Source: Bin87 sp965207585
Lineage (GTDB): Bacteria > Chloroflexota > Dehalococcoidia > Lucifugimonadales > UBA3495
Length of the DNA stretch: 64,000 nucleotides
Direction: 5' to 3'
Assembly (NCBI GenBank): GCA_965207585.1
Contig: CBDBMT010000003.1
Span: forward strand, 2,604,001-2,668,000
Of the stretch, positions 44,915 through 53,508 are shown one piece after another; position 1 is the stretch's first letter; every line of letters starts with the position of its first letter. The notes below the pieces were generated by a model, which did no database searches, was not told the origin of the DNA, and saw only the letters and a program-made list of their open reading frames with translations. Position numbers and translations under genes: made by a program.

Positions 44915-46120
44915 ATGACTACCCAGCAGAATGCCCCGGAAAATCAGGCCGGCGATGCCGCCCGGCCCGACTTTTTGCAAATGGACGGCACCCAGTCTTC
45001 TGACGCCGGCGACAACACCGACTCCTGGTACGGTTGGCCTCACAAGAAGGTCGAACCCGTTACCCTGCTCCGTCCCGACGGCAAGACCGAGCGCGTCCGT
45101 ACCCCGGTCATGGACCTGGAGGGCCTCATCACCCCCACGGAGCTGCACTACGTCGTCCAGCATTTCGGCGTGCCTGATACCGTGGCAATCCGCGATTGGT
45201 CCCTCTCTGTCGACGGCGAGGTCAAAAAGCCCCTGCGCCTGAACTACGACGACGTTCGCCGTTTCCCGTCCCGTTCGGTTCGCACCGTGATGGAGTGCTC
45301 CGGCAGCGACGCCACCTACTTCGAGTATTTCAAAGGCGAGGGGCCTCGCCCTTCGCGCACCCAGGAGCGGATGATTCTGTCCGGCAGCGAGTGGACCGGC
45401 GTCCCCCTGGCGGCCATCCTCAACGAGGCCGGCCTCACCGGTCGCGCCACCCACATCCGCGCCGAGGGCTGGGATGAGGGTGTCCCCGCCACCGCCGACG
45501 AGGGAACCGAGCCGTTCTTCTACGACAAGGGCCTTCCCCTCCAGAAAGCGCTCCATCCTGACACCATCCTCGCCTACGCGCAGAACGGCCAGGTGCTGGA
45601 GCACCTGCACGGCGCTCCCATCCGCCTCCTCGTGCCCGGCTGGTCCGGCAACTGGTCGGTCAAGTGGCTGCGCCGCCTGGAGGTCCTGGATCACGAGCCC
45701 GATTGCTGGTACCACTACAACTTCTACTACTACGGCGATTCGCCGGACGATCCCAACAAGGAACTGATCACCACCATCGGCGTGAAGTCGCTCGTATCCC
45801 AGCCCAACGACGACACTTCCACCCTGCCCGCCGGCCAGCACGTCGTGCGCGGTTACGCCTGGAGCGGCGGCGGCGCCATCACGCAGGTCGACGTCAGCGT
45901 CGACGGCGGCAAGTCCTGGCAGCCGGCCCGCTTGGAGGAACCGGCGGAACGCTGGATGTGGCGCCGGTGGTCCTGGGTCTGGGACGCCGCGCCGGGGCAG
46001 TACACCGTCATGTCCCGCGCCACCGACAGCGTCGGCAACATCCAGTCCCACGAGCCGCGCTACAACAACATGCGCAAGAACTTCAGCGCCATTGTCGGGT
46101 ACGACATAACGGTCGAGTAG
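44915..46120 (+). CDS. Sulfite-oxidase-family molybdopterin oxidoreductase
   Basis: A 401-aa molybdoenzyme. The Oxidored_molyb domain (about 80-270) carries the Mo-ligand Cys in TVMECSGSDATYF, the pterin-contact segments EWTGVPLAAIL and LVPGWSGNWSVKWLRRLEV, and a C-terminal Mo-co dimerisation domain (about 290-395; GYAWSGGGAITQVDVSVDGGKSW). This is the layout of sulfite oxidase/SorA and SoxC. No Tat signal or haem domain is present with the start at 44915, so it may be cytoplasmic or need a separate electron acceptor. An ATG at 44783 would add 44 residues of poor quality. Sulfite or sulfane sulfur are likely substrates given the neighbours. Confidence 0.9.
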   Translation: MTTQQNAPENQAGDAARPDFLQMDGTQSSDAGDNTDSWYGWPHKKVEPVTLLRPDGKTERVRTPVMDLEGLITPTELHYVVQHFGVPDTVAIRDWSLSVDGEVKKPLRLNYDDVRRFPSRSVRTVMECSGSDATYFEYFKGEGPRPSRTQERMILSGSEWTGVPLAAILNEAGLTGRATHIRAEGWDEGVPATADEGTEPFFYDKGLPLQKALHPDTILAYAQNGQVLEHLHGAPIRLLVPGWSGNWSVKWLRRLEVLDHEPDCWYHYNFYYYGDSPDDPNKELITTIGVKSLVSQPNDDTSTLPAGQHVVRGYAWSGGGAITQVDVSVDGGKSWQPARLEEPAERWMWRRWSWVWDAAPGQYTVMSRATDSVGNIQSHEPRYNNMRKNFSAIVGYDITVE

Positions 46121-46125
46121 ACGGC

Positions 46126-46812
46126 GTGACCACTACCGCCAAACCTGTTCGCCGAACCGACGCGGCATCCGGGACGGGATTGCCGCTGTCGGCTCCCCTG
46201 CGCCTCAATCTGTCGGCGCTGGGCATCGACCCGCGCGCGCCGGATTTCGCCGAGCGGTTCTTCCGCATGGCTTGCGACAACGAGCCCTACGAGTTTGAAT
46301 ACACCGCTCAGGGAGTATTGATCGTTATGCCGCCAGCCGGTTGGGAGAGCAACATTGGGGAAAACCAGACCAACGCCCCGCTGGTAATGTGGCAAAACGA
46401 AAACGATGGCTACGCCTCTTCGCAGGATGTACTGTACCAACTGCCCAGCGGCGCCATGTACATGCCTGACGCGGCTTGGATCACCCAGGAAAGGTTCGAC
46501 GCCCTGCGCTCCGAGGAGTACCGGAGCACCATACCCGGCGCTCCGGATTTCGTTGCCGAGGTCCGCTCCCGCACCGACAGCGTCAACGCCGGTTTGGCCA
46601 AAATGCAGGAATGGATGGACGGCGGCGCCCGCCTGGGCTGGTACATCGACCCCTACGGCCGCCGCGTGTACGTGTATCGCGCCGGTCGGGAGGTTGAGGT
46701 CCTGGAAGACCCCGAAACCCTGTCCGGCGAAGGCGTTCTGTCCGGTTTTGTGTTTGAAGTGAAGAGGCTCGTGTTCGACCGCTACGCCGAACTGACGGGC
46801 CACGGAGAGTAA
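46126..46812 (+). CDS. Uma2/DUF820 family PD-(D/E)XK nuclease-like protein
   Basis: A 228-aa Uma2-type protein. It has the core ANEPYEFEY-like strand (CDNEPYEFEYTAQGVLIVM), the acidic MYMPDAAWI, then PGAPDFVAEVRS (the Asp and Glu of the nuclease fold) and ARLGWYIDPYGRRVYVY. The family occurs in many copies in cyanobacteria and Chloroflexota with no settled function. GTG start 6 bp after the molybdoenzyme stop, so it is co-transcribed with it. Confidence 0.85.
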   Translation: MTTTAKPVRRTDAASGTGLPLSAPLRLNLSALGIDPRAPDFAERFFRMACDNEPYEFEYTAQGVLIVMPPAGWESNIGENQTNAPLVMWQNENDGYASSQDVLYQLPSGAMYMPDAAWITQERFDALRSEEYRSTIPGAPDFVAEVRSRTDSVNAGLAKMQEWMDGGARLGWYIDPYGRRVYVYRAGREVEVLEDPETLSGEGVLSGFVFEVKRLVFDRYAELTGHGE

Positions 46813-46816
46813 CAGC

Positions 46817-47971
46817 ATGACCACCCTCGCCTCCATACTGGAACAGGCGCCCACCGTGGCCGCGGAGTGGGCCGAGGAACGAGCCGACCGCCAGCAGCGC
46901 ACCAAGGCCGACCCCGCCGACTACGCGCGCCTGGCCGAGATCGGCGTGCCGCTCATGGCGGTGCCCACCGATCTCGGAGGCACCTGGGAAAGCATCGAGC
47001 AGTCCGCCCGGCCCATCTGCTCCATGCTGCGCAAGCTGGCCGTCGGCGACCCGTCAATCACCCTGGCCAGCGCCATGCACCACCTGGTGTTGGCGTCCTG
47101 GCGACTGCCCACCGTCCCCGAGCCGTTCACGGCGGGATGGATCAAGCAGCGCAACGCGGTCTTCGACAGCGTTCACAGCGGTTGCTGGTGGGGCACCATC
47201 GTCAGCGAGCCCGGCTCCGGCGGCGACACTTCCCGCACCGCCAGCGTTTGCGAGCCCGATGGCGAAAGCGACTTCGGCTATCGCATCTCCGGCCAGAAGC
47301 ATTTCGGCAGCGGCTCCGGTCTCACCTCTTTCATGACCACCCGCGCCCTGGCCGCCGGCGAAACCGCCCCCGACCTGTTCTTCATGGAGGTGCGCAACCA
47401 TCCCTGGGACGGCTCCACCGGCCTGAAACTCACCGCCGAATGGCGCGGCCACGGCATGAAGTCCACCAACAGCCACGCCTTCGAATTCTCCCAATTTCCC
47501 GCTACCCGCGTCGCCTGGCCCAACCACCAGGCCGAACTCATGGGGGCCAACGGCGGTCTGGGCGCGGCCGCGTTCACGTCGGTGATCGTGGGCGTGGTCG
47601 ACGCGGCTATGGACCACGTCCGTCCCCGGATCAAGAACGGCATGGCGTCCGACCCCGGCCTGCGCGCGTTTCAGCAGGTCGAATGGGCCCACGCCGAGCA
47701 GGAAGCGTGGCTCATCGGCCAGGCGTGGGAAGGCGCCATCCGTTGCCTGGAAACCAACACCGGTCGCCGCGAACTCTTACTCGCAAAGGAAAGCGTGGCC
47801 CGTCTCGCCGAGGACTGCCTGGGACGCCTCTGCAAGCTGTCCGGCGGCAGCGCCTATACCCGCTACTCCCCGTTGTCGGTCTGGTACGACGACGTGCGCG
47901 CCCTGGGCTACCTGCGCCCGCCGTGGGCCCTGGCCTGGGACCAGGTTTTCCAGCAGAGCCTGGCCGAATAG
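46817..47971 (+). CDS. Acyl-CoA dehydrogenase / SfnB-like flavoprotein
   Basis: A 384-aa flavoprotein of the acyl-CoA dehydrogenase fold. N-terminal helices with EIGVPLMAVPTDLGG, the middle beta domain with the flavin-binding WWGTIVSEPGSGGDTSR, and the C-terminal helices with KESVARLAEDC and CKLSGGSAYTRYSPL are visible. The usual catalytic Glu of acyl-CoA dehydrogenases is not obvious. Group members also include DszC, SfnB and other flavin monooxygenases used in sulfur acquisition, so in this sulfur-rich setting a monooxygenase role is possible. Gap of 4 bp from the Uma2 gene. Confidence 0.83.
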   Translation: MTTLASILEQAPTVAAEWAEERADRQQRTKADPADYARLAEIGVPLMAVPTDLGGTWESIEQSARPICSMLRKLAVGDPSITLASAMHHLVLASWRLPTVPEPFTAGWIKQRNAVFDSVHSGCWWGTIVSEPGSGGDTSRTASVCEPDGESDFGYRISGQKHFGSGSGLTSFMTTRALAAGETAPDLFFMEVRNHPWDGSTGLKLTAEWRGHGMKSTNSHAFEFSQFPATRVAWPNHQAELMGANGGLGAAAFTSVIVGVVDAAMDHVRPRIKNGMASDPGLRAFQQVEWAHAEQEAWLIGQAWEGAIRCLETNTGRRELLLAKESVARLAEDCLGRLCKLSGGSAYTRYSPLSVWYDDVRALGYLRPPWALAWDQVFQQSLAE

Positions 47972-48008
47972 CTCCGCGAATCCCCGGCACTGTTGACAGG
48001 ATACGGCA

Positions 48009-51000
48009 ATGCCAAACACCCTGTTCAGCCAGTCCTACCTGGAAGCCGGCCTGCGGGACACGGAAGAGTACCGGCAGATAAGTCCCCCAATCCTTTCCCA
48101 TTTCGGCCAGGATTTACGAGCTCCGCATAGCGCTTTCACCAGGGCTTATCAAGCCTCCAACGAGGCGCAGATTGAAGACGCGCTGATCCGTCCTGTGCTC
48201 AACGCTCTGGGCTGGACCTATCTGCCCCAGCAGCCCATTCCCGTCAGCGGGCGAACCCCTGACTACATGCTGTTCGCGGATGATGACGACCGGGCCGCCT
48301 TCACCGGCGGGGGCGACATTTCCCGATATCCGCTGGCGCCCGCCGAAGCAAAAGCCTGGGGAACCGATCTTGACCAGCGTGCCGGCGCGCTCAGCCCCAG
48401 CGCGCAGATACAGGATTACCTGCGGCAGTTCTGGCAGTCCACCTCGGGTCGCGTGAAGTGGGGCATCCTGACCAACGGGGAAACCTGGCGACTGTACCGG
48501 GCCACCGGAACCGGGCCGGACGGGAAGTTCCACCAAACCCAGGACGCCTGGTTCGAACTCAAACTCGGCGAGTGCGTCAGCGACGCCGGCAAGGAGCAGC
48601 GCCGCCTCTTCCTGCTTTTCTTCCACCGGGACGCTTTTCGCGTGGGCGACGACGGCTTTTGCTTCCTCGACCGGGCCCTGGCCGGGGCCGCCGACTACGT
48701 TCAGACGGTGGTGAACACGCTCACGGATGCCGTGTTCGAGGTAGTTTATCCGCAACTCATCGAGGCGTTCTACCAGGCCGCTCCGGACGCAGACCCCGAT
48801 GCGATACAGGAAGCGTCCCTGACGCTGCTGTATCGCCTGCTGTTCCTGATGTACGCCGAAGACCGCCGGCTGCTGCCCGTCGGAAACGAGCGTTACGACC
48901 AGGTCAGTCTGCGTACCCTGCGCCGGACGATGCTGGACCGATCGGCCGCAAACGAGCCTTTCACCTCCCGCGTTCCCGTCTATTGGCTGCAATTGCAGGA
49001 ACTCTTTGAGTGGATTGACGACGGCCAGGCCGACATACCGCTGCCCGCGTACAACGGTGGCCTGTTCAATCGCCACCGCCCGGAACTGCTGACCCGGGTG
49101 CAGTTGTCCGACGCCCGCTTGACCAGCATCATCAACAGCCTGGGCGCAGCGGTGGTCAACGGCTCCGCCGAACAAGTGCTGGTCAACTTCCGTGACCTGG
49201 CCGTGGAGCAGTTGGGTACGCTGTACGAACGCCTGTTGGAGCGTCGCCCGGTGATACGGGACGGTCAGGTTTCGGCCCAGCTCCAGCCCTACGCCCGCAA
49301 GGACTCCGGCAGCTACTACACTCCGCCCGAACTGGTGCGGCTCATCGTGGAGCAGACCCTGGGGCCACTGGTGGCGGAACGCGAGGAGCGGTTCCGCCAG
49401 CTGGCGGTGTCGCTGACCTCGGACACGCGGGATTGCGAGGCCCGCCGCCGGGAACTGATGGCGGCCGACCCGGCCGAGTCCGTCCTGCAACTCAAAACGC
49501 TGGACCCGGCCATGGGCAGCGGTCACTTCCTGGTGGATGCCCTGAACTATCTGACCGGCGAGATTGACCGGCTGGCCGGCCTGGGCGCTGAGGTTGCCAC
49601 CTGGCTGCCTGATGACGACCCCTACCTATCCCCGCTGGAAACCCGCATCGCCGGTATCAGAAAGGAGATTCAACGGCAGGCCGCCGCCGGCGGATGGGAC
49701 GTCAGCGCGGAAGGCCTGTCCGACCGTGCCATCATCCGCCGCATGGTATTGAAACGCTGCATCTACGGCGTTGACCTCAACCCGCTGGCGGTGGAACTGG
49801 CCAAGATGTCCCTGTGGCTGCACAGTTTCACCGTGGGCGCGCCCCTGTCCTTCCTGGACCACCACCTGCGCTGCGGCGACGCGCTGGTGGGCGGCTGGCT
49901 GGCGCAGACCGGCGAGGACATTCGGGAGGCCGGCGGCGGGTTCGCCAACTATGTTTTTGCCAGCGTGACCGCCGCCGCCGCGGGCATCCGCGCCATTGAG
50001 CAGCTGGACGATGCCGACATTGCCGAGGTCAAAGAGTCGGAGGAACTGTTCCGCAGTATGCAGGAAACCGCAGCCCCGGTGCGCCGGATGCTGGACTTCT
50101 TCACCGGCCTGCGCTGGCTGGCCGCCGGCAACAGCAGCCGCCCGCTGGCGCTGCGCCAACCCCGGCAGCTGCGCCGGCAGATCGGCGACGACCATGCCGC
50201 CGCTGTCGAGTGGTGGCTGGGGCAGGATTACGACATCCAGCTGCGCCTGCTGCAACACGGCCCCGACGCCATTTCCGACGACCGGCGGGAGACTGCCGAC
50301 TTCGATTTCGCCGGGTTCGCCCGGTTCATCGCCCTCTGGCGAGTCATAGATGAACTGGCGGCAGAGCGGCGCCTGCTTCACTGGGAGCTGGCCTTCCCCG
50401 GCGTGTTCGACGGCTGGAACCCGCGCCAGGGCGGCTTCGACGCCGTAATCGGTAACCCCCCGTGGGAAGTAGTGAAATTGCAGGAAGTAGAGTGGTTCGC
50501 CCCCGAAACCCGCCGCCCCGATATCGCATTGGCTAGGCCGGGGAGCCGACGCAAGGAGATGATAGCCCAACTGGCAACGGAGGACACTGCGCTATTTGAA
50601 GAATATGCTGTTGCTCTCTCCCAAGCGGACACCATGCTCCAGTACGGCCGGGCCAGTGGCGACTACCCACTACTGGGAGGCGGCGACACCAACCTCTACC
50701 GCCTTTTCGTCGAGCGCGCCACGAAATTGACGGATCAGAACGGCATTATGGTACTGCTCACCCCCTCGGGCATCTACGCTGACCAGTCCGCCGCCAGGTT
50801 CTTCGGCCGGGTGGCTGGCGAAAAGCGCCTGCTGGCCCTGTATGACTTTGAAAACCGGCGCGGATCGAATGCCGGCCAGTTCTTCCCCGACGTGGACAGC
50901 CGCTTCAAGTTCTGCGCCATGCCAATAGGGGGAGCTAACCGCACTGCCGACGAGCTGCCGGCCGGTTTTCTCCTCCACGACCCGCCAGCAGGAACCGAAC

Positions 51001-52121
51001 CGGAACGGCTCATCACCCTGCAACCGTCAGACTTCGCCTTGGTCAATCCGAATACCGGCACCGCGCCCATATTCCTCACCAAGCGGGATGCTGACACTGT
51101 GCTGGACATCTACCGTAACCACCCGGTCTTTGACGCCGAGAATAAAAATTTTGAAAACCTAACCGCTGTCGTTCGTCATGTCGCTCTGGCGCACATGACG
51201 AACGACAGCGGGCACTTCTGGACTCGTCAGCAACTCGAAGAACACGGAGCATACCCTGCCGCATTAGGTCGCTGGCGTAAGGGTGGTGACGAATGGCTAC
51301 CGCTATTTCAGGCTCGGATGATTCATCATTACGATCATCGGTTTAACTCCATCGAAATCAATCCAAATAACGTGCATAATCCTTACGTTAACGTCGCCGT
51401 AACTAGTGATCAGCATCGTGATCCAACGTTTTATGCAGACCACCCATACTGGGTCGCCTCAAGTTTTGTAAGCAACAAATTTGTTGACTGCCCGGGATAT
51501 GCTTTGGGATTTCGGGATATTGCGAGAACCACCGATGAAAGAACTATGACGGCTACTGTGGTCCCTTGGGGCGGCTATGGGCACACTTTACCGATACTGA
51601 TTTGCAATGGCCCTGAGAATGTCAATGCCTTCGCACGAGCGGTTCCATTTTGGGCGGCTAACTTCTGCTCGTTCGCCTTCGACTTCCTTGCCCGCAGCAA
51701 AATGCAGGGTACTCATATGAGCCTGTACATTCTCGAGCAGCTCCCCGTCATCACCCGCGCCGCCTACGACCAGCCCATCGGCGACACCACCGCCGCTGAC
51801 GTGGTGCGCGATCACGTCCTCCGCCTCTGCTACACCGCATGGGATTTGCAGCCCTTCGCCCTGGCCCAGGGCTATGAGGGCGAACCCTTCGGCTGGGACG
51901 TGGAGCAGCGCCGCCACCTGCGCGCCCGCCTGGACGCCCTGTACTTCATCCTCTACGGCCTGGACCGGGATGACGCCGCCTACGTCATGGACTCCTTCCC
52001 CATCACCCACCGCAACGACGAGCGGGAGCACGGCCGCTATCTCACCAAAGAACTGATCCTGGCCTACATGAGCGCGTTAGCCGCCGGCGACGCGGAGACG
52101 GTGGTGGCCATTGCTGGATAG
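48009..52121 (+). CDS. Type IIG-like restriction-modification protein (fused nuclease and Eco57I-type methylase)
   Basis: A 1370-aa single-chain system. The N-terminal part has a PD-(D/E)XK-type nuclease pattern (PDYMLF at 84-89, AEAK at 112-115) and the HsdR-like WGILTNGETWRLY. The methylase core has the SAM motif LDPAMGSGHFLVDALN (near residue 500) and the catalytic GNPPWE (about 815) for N6-adenine methylation. The C-terminal part should hold the target-recognition domain; there the DNA becomes clearly AT-richer (about 51100-51700). Function: recognise, methylate and cut DNA, a phage defence. Alternative: methylase-only PglX-like (BREX). No specificity or helicase gene is next to it. Confidence 0.88.
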   Translation: MPNTLFSQSYLEAGLRDTEEYRQISPPILSHFGQDLRAPHSAFTRAYQASNEAQIEDALIRPVLNALGWTYLPQQPIPVSGRTPDYMLFADDDDRAAFTGGGDISRYPLAPAEAKAWGTDLDQRAGALSPSAQIQDYLRQFWQSTSGRVKWGILTNGETWRLYRATGTGPDGKFHQTQDAWFELKLGECVSDAGKEQRRLFLLFFHRDAFRVGDDGFCFLDRALAGAADYVQTVVNTLTDAVFEVVYPQLIEAFYQAAPDADPDAIQEASLTLLYRLLFLMYAEDRRLLPVGNERYDQVSLRTLRRTMLDRSAANEPFTSRVPVYWLQLQELFEWIDDGQADIPLPAYNGGLFNRHRPELLTRVQLSDARLTSIINSLGAAVVNGSAEQVLVNFRDLAVEQLGTLYERLLERRPVIRDGQVSAQLQPYARKDSGSYYTPPELVRLIVEQTLGPLVAEREERFRQLAVSLTSDTRDCEARRRELMAADPAESVLQLKTLDPAMGSGHFLVDALNYLTGEIDRLAGLGAEVATWLPDDDPYLSPLETRIAGIRKEIQRQAAAGGWDVSAEGLSDRAIIRRMVLKRCIYGVDLNPLAVELAKMSLWLHSFTVGAPLSFLDHHLRCGDALVGGWLAQTGEDIREAGGGFANYVFASVTAAAAGIRAIEQLDDADIAEVKESEELFRSMQETAAPVRRMLDFFTGLRWLAAGNSSRPLALRQPRQLRRQIGDDHAAAVEWWLGQDYDIQLRLLQHGPDAISDDRRETADFDFAGFARFIALWRVIDELAAERRLLHWELAFPGVFDGWNPRQGGFDAVIGNPPWEVVKLQEVEWFAPETRRPDIALARPGSRRKEMIAQLATEDTALFEEYAVALSQADTMLQYGRASGDYPLLGGGDTNLYRLFVERATKLTDQNGIMVLLTPSGIYADQSAARFFGRVAGEKRLLALYDFENRRGSNAGQFFPDVDSRFKFCAMPIGGANRTADELPAGFLLHDPPAGTEPERLITLQPSDFALVNPNTGTAPIFLTKRDADTVLDIYRNHPVFDAENKNFENLTAVVRHVALAHMTNDSGHFWTRQQLEEHGAYPAALGRWRKGGDEWLPLFQARMIHHYDHRFNSIEINPNNVHNPYVNVAVTSDQHRDPTFYADHPYWVASSFVSNKFVDCPGYALGFRDIARTTDERTMTATVVPWGGYGHTLPILICNGPENVNAFARAVPFWAANFCSFAFDFLARSKMQGTHMSLYILEQLPVITRAAYDQPIGDTTAADVVRDHVLRLCYTAWDLQPFALAQGYEGEPFGWDVEQRRHLRARLDALYFILYGLDRDDAAYVMDSFPITHRNDEREHGRYLTKELILAYMSALAAGDAETVVAIAG
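51100..51720. other. AT-richer stretch inside the restriction-modification gene
   Basis: By eye, this stretch has much lower GC than the sequence either side (for example the run of A and T near 51141-51160 and the TTTTGTAAGCAAC region near 51464), while the reading frame is open throughout. It corresponds to residues about 1030-1235, the probable target-recognition region, and so looks like a segment swapped in from a different genome. Confidence 0.6.
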
Positions 52122-52145
52122 AAGCCCCACACCACCATTCTCAGA

Positions 52146-52604
52146 TTACCGTTCGCGCTCTTCCGTATTGAGAAGGTCGGCCAGGACGGCGGTGGGCAAC
52201 CTCGGAACCCGGCGAAAGTCGGCGTCATTGGTGACGAAAAGCGCGCAGTTGGCTGCGATGGCGGTCGCAGCGTGGAGAGCATCGGGAAGTTTCAAACCGG
52301 TTTCGGCCCGCAGCCGGGCGGCGCCTTCCCATATTTCGCGCGTGGCTGGGATCAGGGTGACTTCCTGGGCATTGAACAGTGATCGAAGCAGCGTCTCAAC
52401 CACCTCGTCTCCCTCTCGTAACGGTTTGACCAAGTTCTCTGCGACAATGATCTCGCTGCTGATGATCTCAAACCTCGCGTCCCTCGCCTCGCGCCAGACG
52501 GGCTCCAGCAATGCGCGGAACGGTTCAATCCGTTCCACGCTGTAAATGAAACAATTGGTGTCCAGATACACCGGTCCTTGGGCCGCCAGCGTCAGCGGTC
52601 CCAC
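52146..52604 (-). CDS. PIN-domain toxin (VapC-like)
   Basis: A 152-aa PIN-domain RNase. The four acidic residues expected are in YLDTNCFIY (Asp14-15 area), SSEIIVAENLV (Glu), LPDALHAATA (Asp) and VTNDADFRRV (Asp). In VapBC pairs PIN toxins cut tRNA or rRNA. The start is GTG 52604 overlapping the antitoxin gene by 13 bp. On the opposite strand to the restriction-modification gene, and convergent with it. Confidence 0.88.
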   Translation of the reverse strand: MGPLTLAAQGPVYLDTNCFIYSVERIEPFRALLEPVWREARDARFEIISSEIIVAENLVKPLREGDEVVETLLRSLFNAQEVTLIPATREIWEGAARLRAETGLKLPDALHAATAIAANCALFVTNDADFRRVPRLPTAVLADLLNTEERER

Positions 52605-52825
52605 GATGCCCGCTCGCCCTTGATGTAGTCATCAACTTCCTCTGCGGTATTGAACAGCCTTTGTCCTGGACACTCGGCCAGAATGTCCACGGCAGACCGC
52701 CGCAGGACCGAAGCGGACGGCACTACGATGACGTCCACCCTTTGGCCGGCCTCCAACTCCGGGCTGGCAATTTCCACCCTGCCGCCGGGGAGCACCGTGG
52801 CAGCAAGGCGCAAGGCTTTCTGCAT
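52592..52825 (-). CDS. Antitoxin partner of the PIN toxin
   Basis: A 77-aa protein upstream of and overlapping the PIN gene, the usual antitoxin position. The N-terminal half (RLAATVLPGGRVEIASPELEAGQRVDVIVVP, residues 6-36) is a beta-rich AbrB/DUF104-like fold; the C-terminal half (AEEVDDYIKGERASWDR) is a helix likely to bind the toxin. A good promoter lies just upstream. The exact antitoxin family is not certain. Confidence 0.75.
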   Translation of the reverse strand: MQKALRLAATVLPGGRVEIASPELEAGQRVDVIVVPSASVLRRSAVDILAECPGQRLFNTAEEVDDYIKGERASWDR

Positions 52826-52854
52826 AATTAAATCTCCTGACGCTGCGTACGATG

Positions 52855-52860
52855 ATTATA
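52855..52860 (-). promoter_or_regulatory. -10 element of the toxin-antitoxin operon
   Basis: Perfect TATAAT on the minus strand, 30 nt upstream of the antitoxin ATG. The -35 is not clear (GACGGT at 17 bp). Confidence 0.5.
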
Positions 52861-53023
52861 CCGGCAGTCGCATCATCACCGTCATACCGGCACAATCGGC
52901 TCAATCCGGTAAATCCATAAATGCCGGCAATCTTGATTCTGACGGTACCCCGGCGCGAGGTGGCTCCGTATGAGGGTGCAGGGCTTTTTCAAAATCGCTG
53001 CGGTAACCTTCGCACTAGCCAAT

Positions 53024-53102
53024 CGTCATTCCTGCGAAAGCAGGAATCCAGGAGGTCGCTGTCTTCTGAATGTTCTAGATTCCGGCTTTCGCCGGAATGA
53101 CG
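53024..53102. repeat. Paired dRS3-like palindromic repeats
   Basis: Two copies of the short repeat with core ATTCCnGC-GAAA-GCnGGAAT (53024-53051 and, inverted, 53078-53102) face each other, so the whole 79 bp is palindromic, bounded by CGTCATTCC and GGAATGACG. A third copy is at 54932-54960. Arrangement as in REP/BIME or dRS3 elements. Confidence 0.8.
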
Positions 53103-53179
53103 GATTAACTTTGGAAAGGCCCTGATGACGGTAGTGGCGGTATAGCGGCATCGCGCGTCGAGGAGTAAAATGGCCCTCT

Positions 53180-53470
53180 ATGGTCGGCTACGCCAGGCGC
53201 AACTTCGCCGTATTGACCACCGTCGGCGCGATGGTGGTGACCATCATGCTGATCATCTTCTTCGGCGCTTGGGCGGTTGCGTCCGCCGGCGACGCCGACC
53301 TCTCCAGCCTTGCCAACAGCGCCGCCTCCGGATTTGCCGGAAATTCCTACCAGTCCCAATCTGTTCCCGGCGCCGTCGATCCCGATGCCGTGCCGCGCCT
53401 GGCCTCCGCCACTCCCGCATCCGATACCTGGTGGGGCAAGGCTTTGCTCGGCGCCTGCCCCCTGCATTGA
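53180..53470 (+). CDS. Small single-span membrane protein
   Basis: A 96-aa protein with one N-terminal hydrophobic helix (about residues 9-35, FAVLTTVGAMVVTIMLIIFFGAWAVA) and a polar tail with no known domain. GAGGAG lies 15 nt upstream, rather far, with another ATG (53170, other frame) closer; the hydrophobic composition of this frame supports it. Possibly a secreted or anchored protein preceding the MFS gene; function unknown. Confidence 0.45.
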   Translation: MVGYARRNFAVLTTVGAMVVTIMLIIFFGAWAVASAGDADLSSLANSAASGFAGNSYQSQSVPGAVDPDAVPRLASATPASDTWWGKALLGACPLH

Positions 53471-53508
53471 GTAGCTGCCAATCTCTCGGCACAGGAGTCC
53501 CTTCGCAA

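Larger units (their letters stand above)
52826..53179. other. Gene-free stretch with repeat elements
   Basis: Between the antitoxin start and the following small membrane gene. It holds the -10 element (52855), a degenerate copy (AATCTTGATTCTGAC, 52929-52943) of the arm of the palindrome at the window's right end, the dRS3-like repeat pair (53024-53102) and GAGGAG at 53160-53165. No coding region or RNA gene is visible. Confidence 0.6.

Noticed and set aside
44807..46051. 414-aa open frame opposite to the molybdoenzyme
   Set aside because: Antisense shadow of a well-defined molybdopterin domain protein.
48114..49526. 470-aa open frame opposite to the restriction-modification gene
   Set aside because: Antisense shadow; no domain.
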